From: CALMEC01 sp963765105
GTDB taxonomy: Bacteria; Actinomycetota; Thermoleophilia; Miltoncostaeales; Miltoncostaeaceae
Length of the DNA: 64,000 nucleotides
NCBI GenBank assembly: GCA_963765105.1
Contig: CAVXUW010000001.1
Coordinates: 1 to 64,000 of the forward strand
Direction: 5' to 3'
Position 1 is the stretch's first letter. Each line of letters opens with the position of its first letter. A program made the translations under genes and the position numbers. Of the stretch, positions 28,405 through 38,021 are shown in pieces. A model generated the notes under the pieces. It did no database searches and was not told where the DNA came from. It saw nothing but the letters and a program-made list of their open reading frames with translations.

Positions 28405-29873
28405 CACGCGCCTTTCTTTGCCAACACCGTCGGGATGGTGCGGGCGATGATCTCCAGGTCGAGCCACACGGACCACGACTCGATGTAGCTGAAGTCGAGT
28501 CGCACGAGTTCGTCGAAGCTGAGCTCAGACCGCCCGCTTACCTGCCAGAGGCCGGTCATGCCGGGAAGCACCAGATACCGCTTCTTGTGAACGTCGTCGA
28601 GGAGGGCGTAGTCACGCTCGGGCAGTGGACGCGGCCCGACCAGCGACATCTCTCCACGAAACACGTTGATGAGTTGAGGAAGCTCGTCGATGGACAGGCG
28701 GCGCAACAGGCGCCCCACCCGCGTTACGCGAGGGTCGTTCCGTACCTTGAAAAGCGCGCCGTCCGCCTCGTTGCGATCCTCGAGTTCCTTCTGCCGGGTG
28801 GGGGCATCAACCGCCATCGTCCGCAACTTGAAGCAGTCAAATGGCACCTCGTCGACCCCGACGCGGCGGCTGCGAAACAGCACCGGCCCGCCGTCCTCGA
28901 GCTTGATGGCGATCACGGCGATCAGGAGGATGGGAGATACCAGCAGTAGCACCAGCGAGCCGACCAGCAGGTCGAAGATGCGTTTGACGAGGAAGGCTCC
29001 GCCCGAGAGGACCGGCGGTTTGAGGTCGAACAGGGGGAGCCCCGGTGCGGGTACGGCGCGGAGGCTGTGCGACAAGAGCTCGGTCGCGGTGGGGGCAAAA
29101 CGCACCGGGATCTCATGACTGCGACACTCGTCGAGCAGCGCCAAAATGGGCGCGTCGGCACCCATCGCGCCGGAGATGATGACCTCGTCGACGCGTTGCC
29201 CATCGAGGGCGGCCACGAGCGCCGGAGAGATCGCGGCGTGGGGCGCGGCGGGGTCGACGAGCTCGTGTCGACCGACCACGCGATACGGGATGCCGTGCTT
29301 CACACCGCTTCGCTGGAGGCTGCGGGCAACCTCATCGGTGACGGTGGGGGCCCCCACGAGCATCGCGCGGCGCTCCACATGCAGCAGCTCGAGCGCCATG
29401 GCGGTGAGGCTCGAATGGCTGGCACGAAGCGCAACGATTAGGACGCTGACGGCGAGAAACGACGCGTAGAAGACGTAGTAGGTGCGAAAATCGTTGCCGG
29501 CCGCGATCACCAGCGCGGCGACGATGACCGTCACAACAGCCACCGACCCGATGATGCGGGCGGCCTGACCACGCCGTTCACGATCGTGGTAGAGGCGGGC
29601 TCGGGCGAAGACGAGCACGAGCACGACGCTGGCGATGGGAAGGACACGCTGTTCCTCAACCCAGATGGCGCCCCAGTCGACGGGGAGGCCGCGCAACACG
29701 AACTTGCCGGCCAGCGCCGCGAGAATTCCGACGAACAGCGCCACGAGGTCGATCACGACGAGGCCGACAACCGAGGCAACCCGTCGCGCCCACTGCTTGG
29801 CGGCGTAGCGACCCACGATTGGTGAGAAGCGTGCGTCGCGGCGAACGTGCCGCCGGGTGGGAACGCTCCCCAC
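28401..29873 (-). CDS. Polyprenyl-phosphate hexose-1-phosphate transferase (bacterial sugar transferase)
   Basis: About 490 aa. It starts surface-glycan assembly by moving hexose-1-phosphate from an NDP-sugar to undecaprenyl phosphate. N-terminal membrane helices (residues ~25-150), a central CoA-binding/Rossmann-like domain (LLHVERRAMLVGAPTVTDEVARSL), then the catalytic PF02397 domain: KRIFDLLVGSLVLLLVSPILLIAVIAIKLEDGGPVLFRSRRVG, FKLRTM, LPQLINVFRGEMSLVGPRPLPERDY and LPGMTGLWQVSGRSELSF. The start is uncertain; GTG 29873 is two bases after the upstream stop, but the frame opens at 29948. Confidence 0.9.
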   Translation of the reverse strand: MGSVPTRRHVRRDARFSPIVGRYAAKQWARRVASVVGLVVIDLVALFVGILAALAGKFVLRGLPVDWGAIWVEEQRVLPIASVVLVLVFARARLYHDRERRGQAARIIGSVAVVTVIVAALVIAAGNDFRTYYVFYASFLAVSVLIVALRASHSSLTAMALELLHVERRAMLVGAPTVTDEVARSLQRSGVKHGIPYRVVGRHELVDPAAPHAAISPALVAALDGQRVDEVIISGAMGADAPILALLDECRSHEIPVRFAPTATELLSHSLRAVPAPGLPLFDLKPPVLSGGAFLVKRIFDLLVGSLVLLLVSPILLIAVIAIKLEDGGPVLFRSRRVGVDEVPFDCFKLRTMAVDAPTRQKELEDRNEADGALFKVRNDPRVTRVGRLLRRLSIDELPQLINVFRGEMSLVGPRPLPERDYALLDDVHKKRYLVLPGMTGLWQVSGRSELSFDELVRLDFSYIESWSVWLDLEIIARTIPTVLAKKGAW

Positions 29874-29875
29874 TC

Positions 29876-31301
29876 CTACCTCACGCGCACTTTGATGGCG
29901 GGACTCGTTCGCAGTACCGCCCGGCCGGAGCGCGTCTGCCCCGACCACTGTGCCCGCAGTCGAACCGTCGAGTTCGGCCGCATCGTCAGCTTGAAGCTGC
30001 CGTCACGACTGGTGGTGACCCGGGCGATTCGCACCCAGCGTGACCCCACGCGCCGCTGAATCGCAACGCGCACCTTGCCCGACGCGTTACGCACCTGACC
30101 GCGCACCGTCACCCGGCTTCCGGCCGACACGCGGTCGGCGCCCATCACCGTCAACGGCAGGACGAACGACGTGTAGACCGGGTTTCGCCTTCTCTGCCTG
30201 CGTCAGGAGCCCTGACCGCCACCCCGGATGATCCTGAAGGAGGTAGTAGGTCGTCAGCGTCACGCGCGGGTTGAGTTGGACGCGGCGGTACGCGTCGGTG
30301 ATGAACGTCGCCTGCTGGGCACGGTTGAAGACGATCGGGTACTCCGGCGTTGTCTCGGTGGCGAAGCCGTATTCGGTGAGCCACAGGCGTTTGCCGGTGA
30401 GGTAGGTCGAATCGACGGCCCGCTCGAACACGGCCAGGTTGTAGAGGTCCACATACGTGCGTCCCGACGGGGTCGAATCCGACGGCGGGCGAAGGGGATA
30501 CGGGTGGTGGCTCACCACGTCCATCGGGGGGCGCAGACCCGGGGCATTCAGCGCACGGATGAAGTCGTCCGGGGTGACGCGCACGGGCTCATTGTCGCAG
30601 GGGCAGCGATCACCGGCGGGCGCCGTAACCGCGCCACCAATGGTTGCCGCTGGGTCGACCTTCTTCACACCGGCCGAGAACGCCTTCAGCAACTTCGCGT
30701 ACGTATCCGGCGAGACCGCCACCCATTCAGCGCCCTGGCGCTCGTACTGCGGGCGCAGAAACAGGGCGATGTTCGGTTCGTTCCAGCCCTCCCACTTCGT
30801 AACGCCACGCGGGGAGTAGCGGCGTGCGGCGGCTTCGCCAAATGCGCCGAAGTCGGCCGCATCCTTGGGGCGGATCGACGTCGCGGGGAAGCGAGTTCCC
30901 ACTGCGACGGTGGGGTCGGCCGCCCATGCGGGCGTGCCGTACACCGCGAACAGCACCTCGATCTTGTTCGCCGCCGCCGCGGTTACGACGGTGTCGTACT
31001 GGAGCCAGTCGTAGGCCGGGTCGGCCGGGTTCGTGGGATTTGTCGGTCGTGACTTGGCAACGATGTCCCATCGCAGGTCCACCCGCACAACGGATGCGCC
31101 CGCATCGGCAAGCAGTGCCATCCGGCGCGGTACGTCGGTGGCGTACACGAGCCGGTCGTCTTGCAGTCCGGTTTGCGCCGTGACCCCGGCGGGTTTTATG
31201 GCGATCGGCAAGCCGCCGGCAGCGGCTACGCCTGCGCCGGAAAGGCCCAGCGCCGTCACGGCAATCGCGGTGATCAGGCGGATGCGGAGGGAATGTGTCA
31301 T
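29876..31301 (-). pseudogene. Secreted glycoside hydrolase (PslG/GH39-like), frameshifted near its end
   Basis: Signal peptide, then a (beta/alpha)8 glycosidase domain with acid/base Glu in KWEGWNEPN near residue 167 and nucleophile Glu in RLWLTEYGF near 310. Relatives such as PslG trim the matching exopolysaccharide. The domain is intact to KAKP near residue 373; then the reading must shift by one base at about 30180 (a CCCGG run) to continue as VYTSFVLPLTVMGADRVSAG and a C-terminal Ig-like domain ending at 29876. One extra C explains it, so sequencing error is as likely as decay. First gene of the operon with the sugar transferase. Confidence 0.8.
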
Positions 31302-31370
31302 GGCGGGGCGGGACCCTACCAGCGGCCTATGAGCATCCCGTTAAGGTTTCGTGCGCGAAAACGGCACGTG

Positions 31371-31853
31371 TCATGCCGCGATACGGTCGACGGGTCGACG
31401 GGAGCCGCCCAGAAGCGCGAGGGTGACCTCGCCAACAGGAAGCCCATCCCCACGAGCCTGGGCCAGGGCAGCGGTGCGTGTTGTGGCCAGCCCCAGCGCA
31501 CGACGAAGCGACGCGTCGACAGCCGCCAACCATTCACCCGGTCGGTCGACGTGAACCAACACGGCGCCCCCGTCCAGCGAGTCGAGCACCGCGGCGACCA
31601 AAGCCGGAAGCTCACGGGCGCCCTGCTCCTCATTCACAAGCGGGTGCCACCGCACACGAAAGCCGGCCAACGCCGCCTCGAGCAGGCCATGACGCGAACG
31701 CATGCCCGACACGATTGTCTCGATCCCCTGCGCTGACCACCACTCGAGCTCGCCGTCACGCCGCAGCACCCGATGTGACCGGCCCCCTCCACCCGGCCGC
31801 TCGGCCACCACCAAACGACCCGGCACCAGCCACGCGTATGTCCGCGGTTCCAT
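31371..31853 (-). CDS. Dual-specificity-phosphatase-like protein with degenerate active site
   Basis: A 160-aa protein whose layout follows DSP/tyrosine phosphatases: AWLVPGRLVVAERPGG at the start, GIETIVSGMRSRHG, FRVRWHPLVNEEQGARELPALVAAVLDSLDGGAVLVH, then the position of HCx5R. There it reads HVDRPGEW, so both the catalytic Cys (to Val) and the Arg (to Trp) are missing at the exact spacing. If the family call is right it is a pseudo-phosphatase. Divergent from the GT at 32005. Confidence 0.5.
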   Translation of the reverse strand: MEPRTYAWLVPGRLVVAERPGGGGRSHRVLRRDGELEWWSAQGIETIVSGMRSRHGLLEAALAGFRVRWHPLVNEEQGARELPALVAAVLDSLDGGAVLVHVDRPGEWLAAVDASLRRALGLATTRTAALAQARGDGLPVGEVTLALLGGSRRPVDRIAA

Positions 31854-32004
31854 CGTCTCCTCCTCCGTTCACGTTGTGGGGGATCGTGCCCGGCACACCT
31901 GTGACAGCGCCACACCGAGGTGTGACAAAACACGCGCCACTCTGTGCCAATCGCACCCCGGTCAGGCACGACGCGCGCGGCCACCCGGCTATGGTGTGCC
32001 GGGA

Positions 32005-33093
32005 ATGCCCCTCCCGGTTCTGCTCGATGTCACACCGCTCTCCCGGGGCCATTCCGACCGTGGGATCGGCGCCGCCCTCCGCGGCCTGCTGGCCGGGCTG
32101 GCCGGCGTCCCCGCCGAGTCGCGACCCACCCTGGTGACCCGGGCGGGACAAATCACCCCAAACGGGTTTGCGATGAAGGCCGTGCCCTGGCCGGCCTGGC
32201 CTCTCGCTCATCTTCCCGACCCCTGGCCCACCCTCACCGTGGGCCCAGCCCTTCGCCGCTCCCCCCCTCACCTGTTTCACGCCACCCAAACCGACCTCGT
32301 GCCCCACCGACCCGGGATGCCTTTGGTGGTGACGTGCTACGACCTCATCCCCCTTCACGTTCCCCTGCGCAACCCGTTTCACCGACACGTCTACGCTACG
32401 TACCTCAAGCGGTTGCGGGACGCGGATCTCGTCATCACGATCAGCATGGCCACGGCGATGGATGTGACCGCCCAGCTGGGTATCCCCTACGAGCGAATGC
32501 GTGTGGTTCCGTTGGGTCTCCCCGCCGCTCCGCCGCCGGATGGCGCCACCCCAAACGCCCCTTATGTCCTGTACGCCAACAGCATCGAACCGCACAAGAA
32601 TCCCCACATCGCCGTTGATGCCGTGGCTGCGAGCAACCACGACACGCACCTCGTGATGTGCGGCCTGTGGAGTCGTCGTCGACGCGAGGCCCTGGAGCGG
32701 CATGTGGTCGAACGGGGCATGGCCGACCGGGTGCATCTGCTCGGCTACGTCCCGGCCGATCACCTTGCAGCTCTGCGTCGCGACGCCGCCGCCGTCATCG
32801 TGCCATCGTTGTTTGAGGGCTTCGGCCTGCCGGTGCTCGAGGCGTTGGCCGTGGGGACCCCCGTCGTGGCATCGGACATACCGGCGCTGCGAGAGGCAGG
32901 CGGAGCGGTGGCAACGTACGTCGAGCCCACCGACGTGGAGGAATGGGCGGCCGCAATCGATGACGAGATCGACAACCCCGATCGTCGTTCCGAGGTGGCC
33001 GAGGCCGGGGCCGAGCACGTGGCCCCGTTTACCTGGACACGAACGGCCGAGCTGACCGTCGAGGCGTGGCAGGAGGTGCTCGCCCGTGGCTGA
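32005..33093 (+). CDS. Glycosyltransferase family 4 (GT-B), mannosyltransferase-like
   Basis: A 362-aa GT-B enzyme. MPLPVLLDVTPLSRGHSDRGIGA start, VVTCYDLIPLHVPLRNPFHRHVYATYL near 112, donor-site YANSIEPHKNPHIAV near 198 and E-x7-E FEGFGLPVLEALAVGTPVVASD near 272. The frame opens much earlier (31702), but the domain begins at ATG 32005. It leads a run of four coupled glycosyltransferases; the next starts at GTG 33086 inside its end, with AGGAGGT 9 bases ahead. Confidence 0.9.
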   Translation: MPLPVLLDVTPLSRGHSDRGIGAALRGLLAGLAGVPAESRPTLVTRAGQITPNGFAMKAVPWPAWPLAHLPDPWPTLTVGPALRRSPPHLFHATQTDLVPHRPGMPLVVTCYDLIPLHVPLRNPFHRHVYATYLKRLRDADLVITISMATAMDVTAQLGIPYERMRVVPLGLPAAPPPDGATPNAPYVLYANSIEPHKNPHIAVDAVAASNHDTHLVMCGLWSRRRREALERHVVERGMADRVHLLGYVPADHLAALRRDAAAVIVPSLFEGFGLPVLEALAVGTPVVASDIPALREAGGAVATYVEPTDVEEWAAAIDDEIDNPDRRSEVAEAGAEHVAPFTWTRTAELTVEAWQEVLARG

Positions 33094-34160
33094 GCGTGTC
33101 GTGGTGATCGTCGACGCACGCATCGCGCGTCGACGTGCAACCGGGGCGTCGTCCTACGTGCGGAACCTCGAAGCCGCCATCGCCGCCGAAAATCCGCCCG
33201 ACCTCGATGTGCGGTTTGCCTATGGCCCACCCGGGCTGCCGCGCCGCAATCGCGTGACGAGCATCGGCAACCTGGTGATCGACCTCGCGTGGACCCACGT
33301 GGCCGTTCCCGTTGCCGCGCGCCGACAACGCGCCGGCGTGGTTCACGCCCCGTTCAACTGGGCGCCGTGGTGGGCACCGTGCCCCACCGTCGTGACGATG
33401 CAAGATGTGGCGTGGGAACGGGTCCCCGAGACCTTTCCTCCCGCCTTTCGGCGCTACGCCCGCCTGTTTGCCAAACGCAGCACCCGGACCGCCCGACGGG
33501 TGATTACGACGTCGGAGTCCACCGCCCGCGACCTGGCCACCCTCTACGGAACGCCACGCGAGCGGATGCGTACCGTGCCCATCGGCATCGCGACCGACCC
33601 CGCCCCCACCTCCGTCGAGCGCGAGCCGTTCATCCTCGCCGTGGGGGAGTTCGAACCGCGCAAACGCATCCTGGAGCTGATCGCCGCGCACCGTGCGTAC
33701 CTGCGCACGGCCCCGGCCGACCCGCCCCCCTGTCGCCTCGTCATCGCCGGAGCGGGAGGGTCGCAACACGCTGCCGTCCATGCCGCGGCCGGCCCGGAAT
33801 GTGACCTTCTGGGCTTCGTCTCGACCGACCGCCTGGCCGACCTATACCGCCGAGCAACGCTGCTGGTTTACCCGTCGGCGTACGAGGGCTTCGGCCTTCC
33901 CGTGTTGGAGGCCATGGCCCATGGCTGCCCCGCGCTGATCGCCGACAACTCGTCGCTCCAGCGAAATCGGTGGCGACGCGGCAATCCTTCTGACCGACCC
34001 CACCATCGACGGGATCGCGCGCCAGCTGTCGGACGCCCTGGCGAACCGCGCCGAACTGGCCGCCCGCGGGGAGGCCTCTCGCGCCCACGCCGCCCAGTTC
34101 GCGTGGGACGACGTTGCGCGCCGTACGTTGGATGTCTACCGCGAGGCGATCGCCGGATGA
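33086..34160 (+). pseudogene. Glycosyltransferase family 4, one frameshift near 33963
   Basis: GT-B enzyme starting VVVIVDARIARRRATGASSYVRNLEAA, with VVHAPFNWAPWWAPCPTVVTMQDVAWE near 90, AVGEFEPRKRILELI near 190 and E-x7-E YEGFGLPVLEAMAHGCPALIAD near 268. After ADNSSL the frame must shift at about 33963 to read EIGGDAAILLTDPTIDGIARQL and end VYREAIAG at the TGA 34158-34160. In that corrected frame the stop overlaps the next ATG as ATGA, the same coupling as its neighbours, so the ancestral gene was intact. Error or recent mutation. Confidence 0.85.
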
Positions 34161-35219
34161 GGGTGGCGGTCGACTGCCACATGGTTGGCCAACCCGCCGC
34201 CGGCGACGCCGGCAACGCGCGGTTCCACACCGAGCTGACCCATGCCCTCGTGGCCACGCGACCACCCAACGACGATGTCCTCGCGTTCGTCGCCCACGCC
34301 GCCGCGCGTGAGGCCCTGCCCGCGGTGCGTTGCATCGACGTTCCGGCGAGCAACCTGCGGCGGTTGTCGAGTGGGCTGGCCGGCGCTCTCCGCGCGAGCC
34401 ACAGTGACCGACTCATCGTGAGCTACATCGCACCCGTTCGCGCGCCCTGCCCCGTGGCCGTCGTGGTGCACGACATCACCTACCGTCTGCACCCGGAGTG
34501 GTTCTCCCCGCGCGTTCGGGCGCTTCTGGGAGTGATGGTGCCCTGGTCGATGCGCCGGGCCGGTGTGGTGATCACCGTGTCACAGCGCAGCAAGGCCGAC
34601 ATCGTGTCGGCGTACGGAATCGACCCGGGGCGCATTCATGTCGTGACCAATGTTCCCGCGGCCGCCTTCACCCCCGACGCCGACGCCCCCGAGCGCGTGG
34701 CGCGCGACCATGGCCTGGACCGCTACGTCCTGTTCGTTGGCGACGTCCATCCCCGCAAGAACCTCACGGCGCTTGCCGAGGCCATGCGCCTGCTTGGACG
34801 ACCCGTCGCTGCCGCTCGTGGTGGTAGGACGCCTGGGTCACCACGGGCAGGAGATCCTGCGCGCGGCGGGTGCCCGATGGCTCGGCCCGCAGGGCGACCC
34901 GGCGCTGGCCGACCTGTACCGGGCCGCCACGGTCACCTGCTACCCCTCGCTGTATGAGGGATTTGGTCTGCCGGTGGTGGAGGCCATGGCCTGCGGATCC
35001 CCCGTGGTCGCCTCCAACCGCGGCGCTATTCCCGAGGTGGCGGGCGACGCGGCGCTGGTGGTGGAACCCACCCCCGCCGGCCTGGCCGAGGGTCTGCGTG
35101 CTGCGATGGAGCCGGCAACGGCGGAGCGCCTTCGCGCCGCGGGCCCGCAGCGTGCCGCCCACTTCACGCCGCACGACATGGGCACCGCCACCTGGGCGGC
35201 GCTGCGGGCGGTCGCATGA
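34157..35219 (+). pseudogene. Glycosyltransferase family 4, one frameshift near 34796
   Basis: GT-B enzyme from ATG 34157 (VAVDCHMVGQPAAGDAGNARF), with VVVHDITYRLHPEWF near 97, VITVSQRSKADIVSAYGI near 135 and FVGDVHPRKNLTALAEAM near 193. At about 34796 (CTTGGAC) one extra base must be skipped to go on as DDPSLPLVVVGRLGHHGQEIL, YEGFGLPVVEAMACGSPVVASN (donor site) and the end TWAALRAVA. Stop and the next ATG overlap by ATGA at 35216-35219. Same caveat as its neighbours. Confidence 0.85.
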
Positions 35220-36322
35220 AGATCGCACTGATCGGCACGCGCGGCATCCCGGCCGCGTACTCCGGCTTCGAGACCGCCGTGGAGCACCTGGCCACAGCAG
35301 TTCACCGACCGCGGTCACGAGGTGGTGGTCTACTGCCGGCCGCACATGACCGAGCGGCGGAGCCACCCACGCCGGCGCGCGCCTGGTGCACCTGCGCACG
35401 GTGCGCAACAAGTACCTCGACACCCTGGCCCACACCGCCGTGTCGACCGCGCACATGGTCACCCGCGAGCGCCCGGACGTGGCGATCTACTTCATCGCCG
35501 GCAACGCCCCGGTCGTGCCGTTCGCCCGCCTCGCCGGCATCCCCTCGATCCTGCAGATCGACGGCCTCGACTCCGAACGGGCCAAGTGGCCGGCCGCCGC
35601 CCGCGCCTACCTGCGTTGCGCCGAGCGCATCGCCCCACGCGCGGCGACGCATCGCCGTGACCGACTCCCAGGCCGTGGCCGACATCTACGCCGCAAAGTA
35701 CGGCCACACCATCGAGGCGATCCCCTACGGCGCCGACGTGCCCGACCCGGGCGGCAACGAATGGTGCGAGAAGCTCGGGGTGGAGCCCGGCAAGTTCATC
35801 CTGTTCGTCGGCCGACTGGTGCCGGAGAACAACGCACACCTGCTCGTCGCCGCGCACCGGCAGCTCGACACCGACTGGCCCCTGGTGATCGTGGGCGACG
35901 CCCCGTACGCCGACCGTTACATCGCCGACCTGACGGCCTCCGCCGGCCCCAACGTCCTGTTCCCCGGCTACGTGTTCGGCGACGGCTACCGGGAACTGCT
36001 CCACCGCTGCGGAATCATGTGCGCCCCCACCGAGGTGGGCGGCACCCACCCGGTCATCATCGAAGCGATGGCCGCCGGCGCGTGCCTCGTGGTGAGCGAC
36101 CACGGCCCCAACGTGGAGGTGGTGGGCGACGGCGCGGCCACGTTCGCGCTCGCCGACGGAGCGACCGACCTCGCCGCCCGAGCTCACGCAGCTCATCGGA
36201 CGACCCGGCGCGGCGTGCCGCTCTCGGGAGCGGCCGCAGCGACCCGCGCCGCCGACCGCTTCAGCTGGGACGTCTGCGCCGACCGCTACCTGGAACTGTG
36301 CGAGCAGGTGCGCCGTCACTGA
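35216..36322 (+). pseudogene. Glycosyltransferase (RfbF/WbnH-like, GT4) with several frameshifts
   Basis: Starts MKIALIGTRGIPAAYSGFETAVEHLAT, the typical start of GT4 proteins that begin with a 'GTRGIPA.YGGFE' loop. Coding then moves between all three frames: EVVVYCRPH near 35320, LRTVRNKYLDTLAHTAVSTAHM from 35390, IAVTDSQAVADIYAAKYGH from 35655, and FILFVGRLVPENN plus GGTHPVIIEAMAAGACLVVSD later. More slips lie around 36180-36225, before RFSWDVCADRYLELCEQV. At least four indels. The protein content is well conserved between slips, which favours sequencing error over old decay. Confidence 0.8.
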
Positions 36323-36338
36323 CGCGCTTACCCTGTCG

Positions 36339-37196
36339 GTGATCATCGTTTCGCATGAGTGTCGCGAGCACCTTCTGGCGTGTCTCACGGATCTCGGTGA
36401 AGCACGCAATGCGATCGATCTGTGGGTGACGGTCGTCGACAACGCCTCCTCGGACGGCACCGTCGACATGGTGCGTCACAACCACCCCTGGGTGAGCCTC
36501 GATCCGCTCGACGAGAACATCGGCTTTGGCCGAGCCAACAACCGTGCGCTCGAACGGGTCCGTACTGAGAACGTCCTGTTGCTCAACCCAGACACTCGCG
36601 TGAACGCCGACGAGCTCACCGCGTGCGTCTGCGAGTTGGCCAACCGTCACGACGTGGGCGTCCTCACCCCCCGGGTGGTCGACGGGTCCGGCATGTTCGA
36701 CCGCCGATGCATCCGGGGCTTCCCGACGCTTTGGAGTTTGGCATGCCACGTGACCCGCCTGGACCGAGTGCTCCGCGGGCACCGCGCGCGCCGCTATGCC
36801 CAGAGGTGGCTGAGCGGCACACAAGAGGCCGATGTTGAAGCGGTGAGTGGCGCCGTGATGTTCTGCCGCACCGCGGCGCTTCGGGCGGTCGGTGGTTTCG
36901 ATGAGCGCTTCTTTATGTACGGCGAGGACATCGACCTGTGCCTGCGCGTGCGCACCGTGGGGTGGCGGGTAGTCTTTTGGCCCGGGGCGAGCATTACCCA
37001 TATCGGGGGCGGGGCAGTGACTAACCGTCGCGCGCAGGCCGCATGGGCGCGTGCGATCGGCGATCTCCACCGAGTCCACCGACCCGGGGTTGCTGGGCGA
37101 CTGGCGGGCGCAGTCTGCGACACCGCCGGGAGGATCCTCGCCCCCGGCTGGTTTCGCGGGCGCATCACACCCAGAGCCGACCCGTCCAAGCGGTGA
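36339..37196 (+). CDS. Glycosyltransferase family 2 (rhamnosyltransferase-like)
   Basis: A 285-aa GT-A enzyme. VIIVSHECREHLLACL, VVDNASSDGTVDMV near 31, GFGRANNRAL near 62, the metal site LLLNPDTRV near 79, and GGFDERFFMYGEDIDLCLRVRTVGWRVVFWPGA near 190 are all WbbL-like, and such enzymes often add rhamnose. The conserved first strand begins just upstream of the GTG at 36339 (LSVIIVS), so the true start may be an unusual codon a few residues earlier. Confidence 0.9.
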   Translation: MIIVSHECREHLLACLTDLGEARNAIDLWVTVVDNASSDGTVDMVRHNHPWVSLDPLDENIGFGRANNRALERVRTENVLLLNPDTRVNADELTACVCELANRHDVGVLTPRVVDGSGMFDRRCIRGFPTLWSLACHVTRLDRVLRGHRARRYAQRWLSGTQEADVEAVSGAVMFCRTAALRAVGGFDERFFMYGEDIDLCLRVRTVGWRVVFWPGASITHIGGGAVTNRRAQAAWARAIGDLHRVHRPGVAGRLAGAVCDTAGRILAPGWFRGRITPRADPSKR

Positions 37197-37227
37197 TCTC
37201 GAAGAGTGGGCGGCTACACTGGCCCTC

Positions 37228-38019
37228 GTGAACACATTAGTCACCGCGCGCCGGCATGCGCCGCTCTTTCGTAACCTCGTGCGCCGCGAGATGCGCCAGC
37301 GCTACAAGGCCTCCGCCTTCGGTTTGGTGTGGACGCTCATCAACCCGCTGGTCATGGTCACCGCCTACTGGTTTGTGTTCCGGTTCGTGTTCCCGTCCGG
37401 GGCGAACAACCCCTACGCGCTGTTCCTGTTCGTCGGGCTCGCGATCTGGGGGGTGTTCATGGGAGGCGCTCAGGCGGCCGCGTCGAGCCTCGTGTCGAAC
37501 GCCAGCTTGGTGACCAAAGTGAAGTTCCCGCGGCAGATCGTCCCCCTCTCAGCGATGACCGGCAACTGGTTCACCGCTGCCACGATGTTCGCGGTCGCCC
37601 TCCCGTTGTGCGCGATCTGGGGCCGGGGGAACCGCCTGACCTGGTTGGCTCTGCCCCCGTTGATCTTGCTCCTCGCCGTGATGACGGTCGGGTTCGGTCT
37701 TCTCGTCGCAGCGGTTAACGTCTACTTCCGCGATGTCGAGCACATCCTGGGAGCCCTAGCGCTGCCGTGGTTCTTTCTCACGCCGATCTTCTACAGCTTC
37801 GACATGATCGATGGGCCGGGGCGAGGCGGCGCCATCGATGTTCTCCACTGGGGAAATCCCGTGAGCCCATTCGTGCTCGCCATCCGCGACCCCTTGTTTT
37901 TTGGCCGCTGGCCAAGCGCCGCCGACACGGTCTATTGCGTGGTCGCCGCGGGTGTGATGCTCGTCATCGGCTGGGCGGTGTTCCACCGGCTTGAACGCGA
38001 GATGGCGGTAGAACTCTAG
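37228..38019 (+). CDS. wzm: Polysaccharide ABC exporter permease (Wzm/TagG family)
   Basis: A 263-aa ABC-2 type permease. LVRREMRQRYKASAFGLVWTLINPLVMVTAYWFVFRFVF is the family N-terminus; about six membrane helices follow, with NASLVTKVKFPRQIVPLSAM and PWFFLTPIFYS. It exports lipid-linked glycan across the inner membrane together with the ATPase two bases downstream. GTG start at 37228; no strong ribosome site. Confidence 0.92.
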   Translation: MNTLVTARRHAPLFRNLVRREMRQRYKASAFGLVWTLINPLVMVTAYWFVFRFVFPSGANNPYALFLFVGLAIWGVFMGGAQAAASSLVSNASLVTKVKFPRQIVPLSAMTGNWFTAATMFAVALPLCAIWGRGNRLTWLALPPLILLLAVMTVGFGLLVAAVNVYFRDVEHILGALALPWFFLTPIFYSFDMIDGPGRGGAIDVLHWGNPVSPFVLAIRDPLFFGRWPSAADTVYCVVAAGVMLVIGWAVFHRLEREMAVEL

Positions 38020-38021
38020 CG

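Noticed and set aside
31756..33123. Minus-strand open frame of 455 codons opposite the glycosyltransferase at 32005
   Set aside because: The plus strand encodes a clear GT-B enzyme in this stretch; the opposite frame has no recognisable domain.
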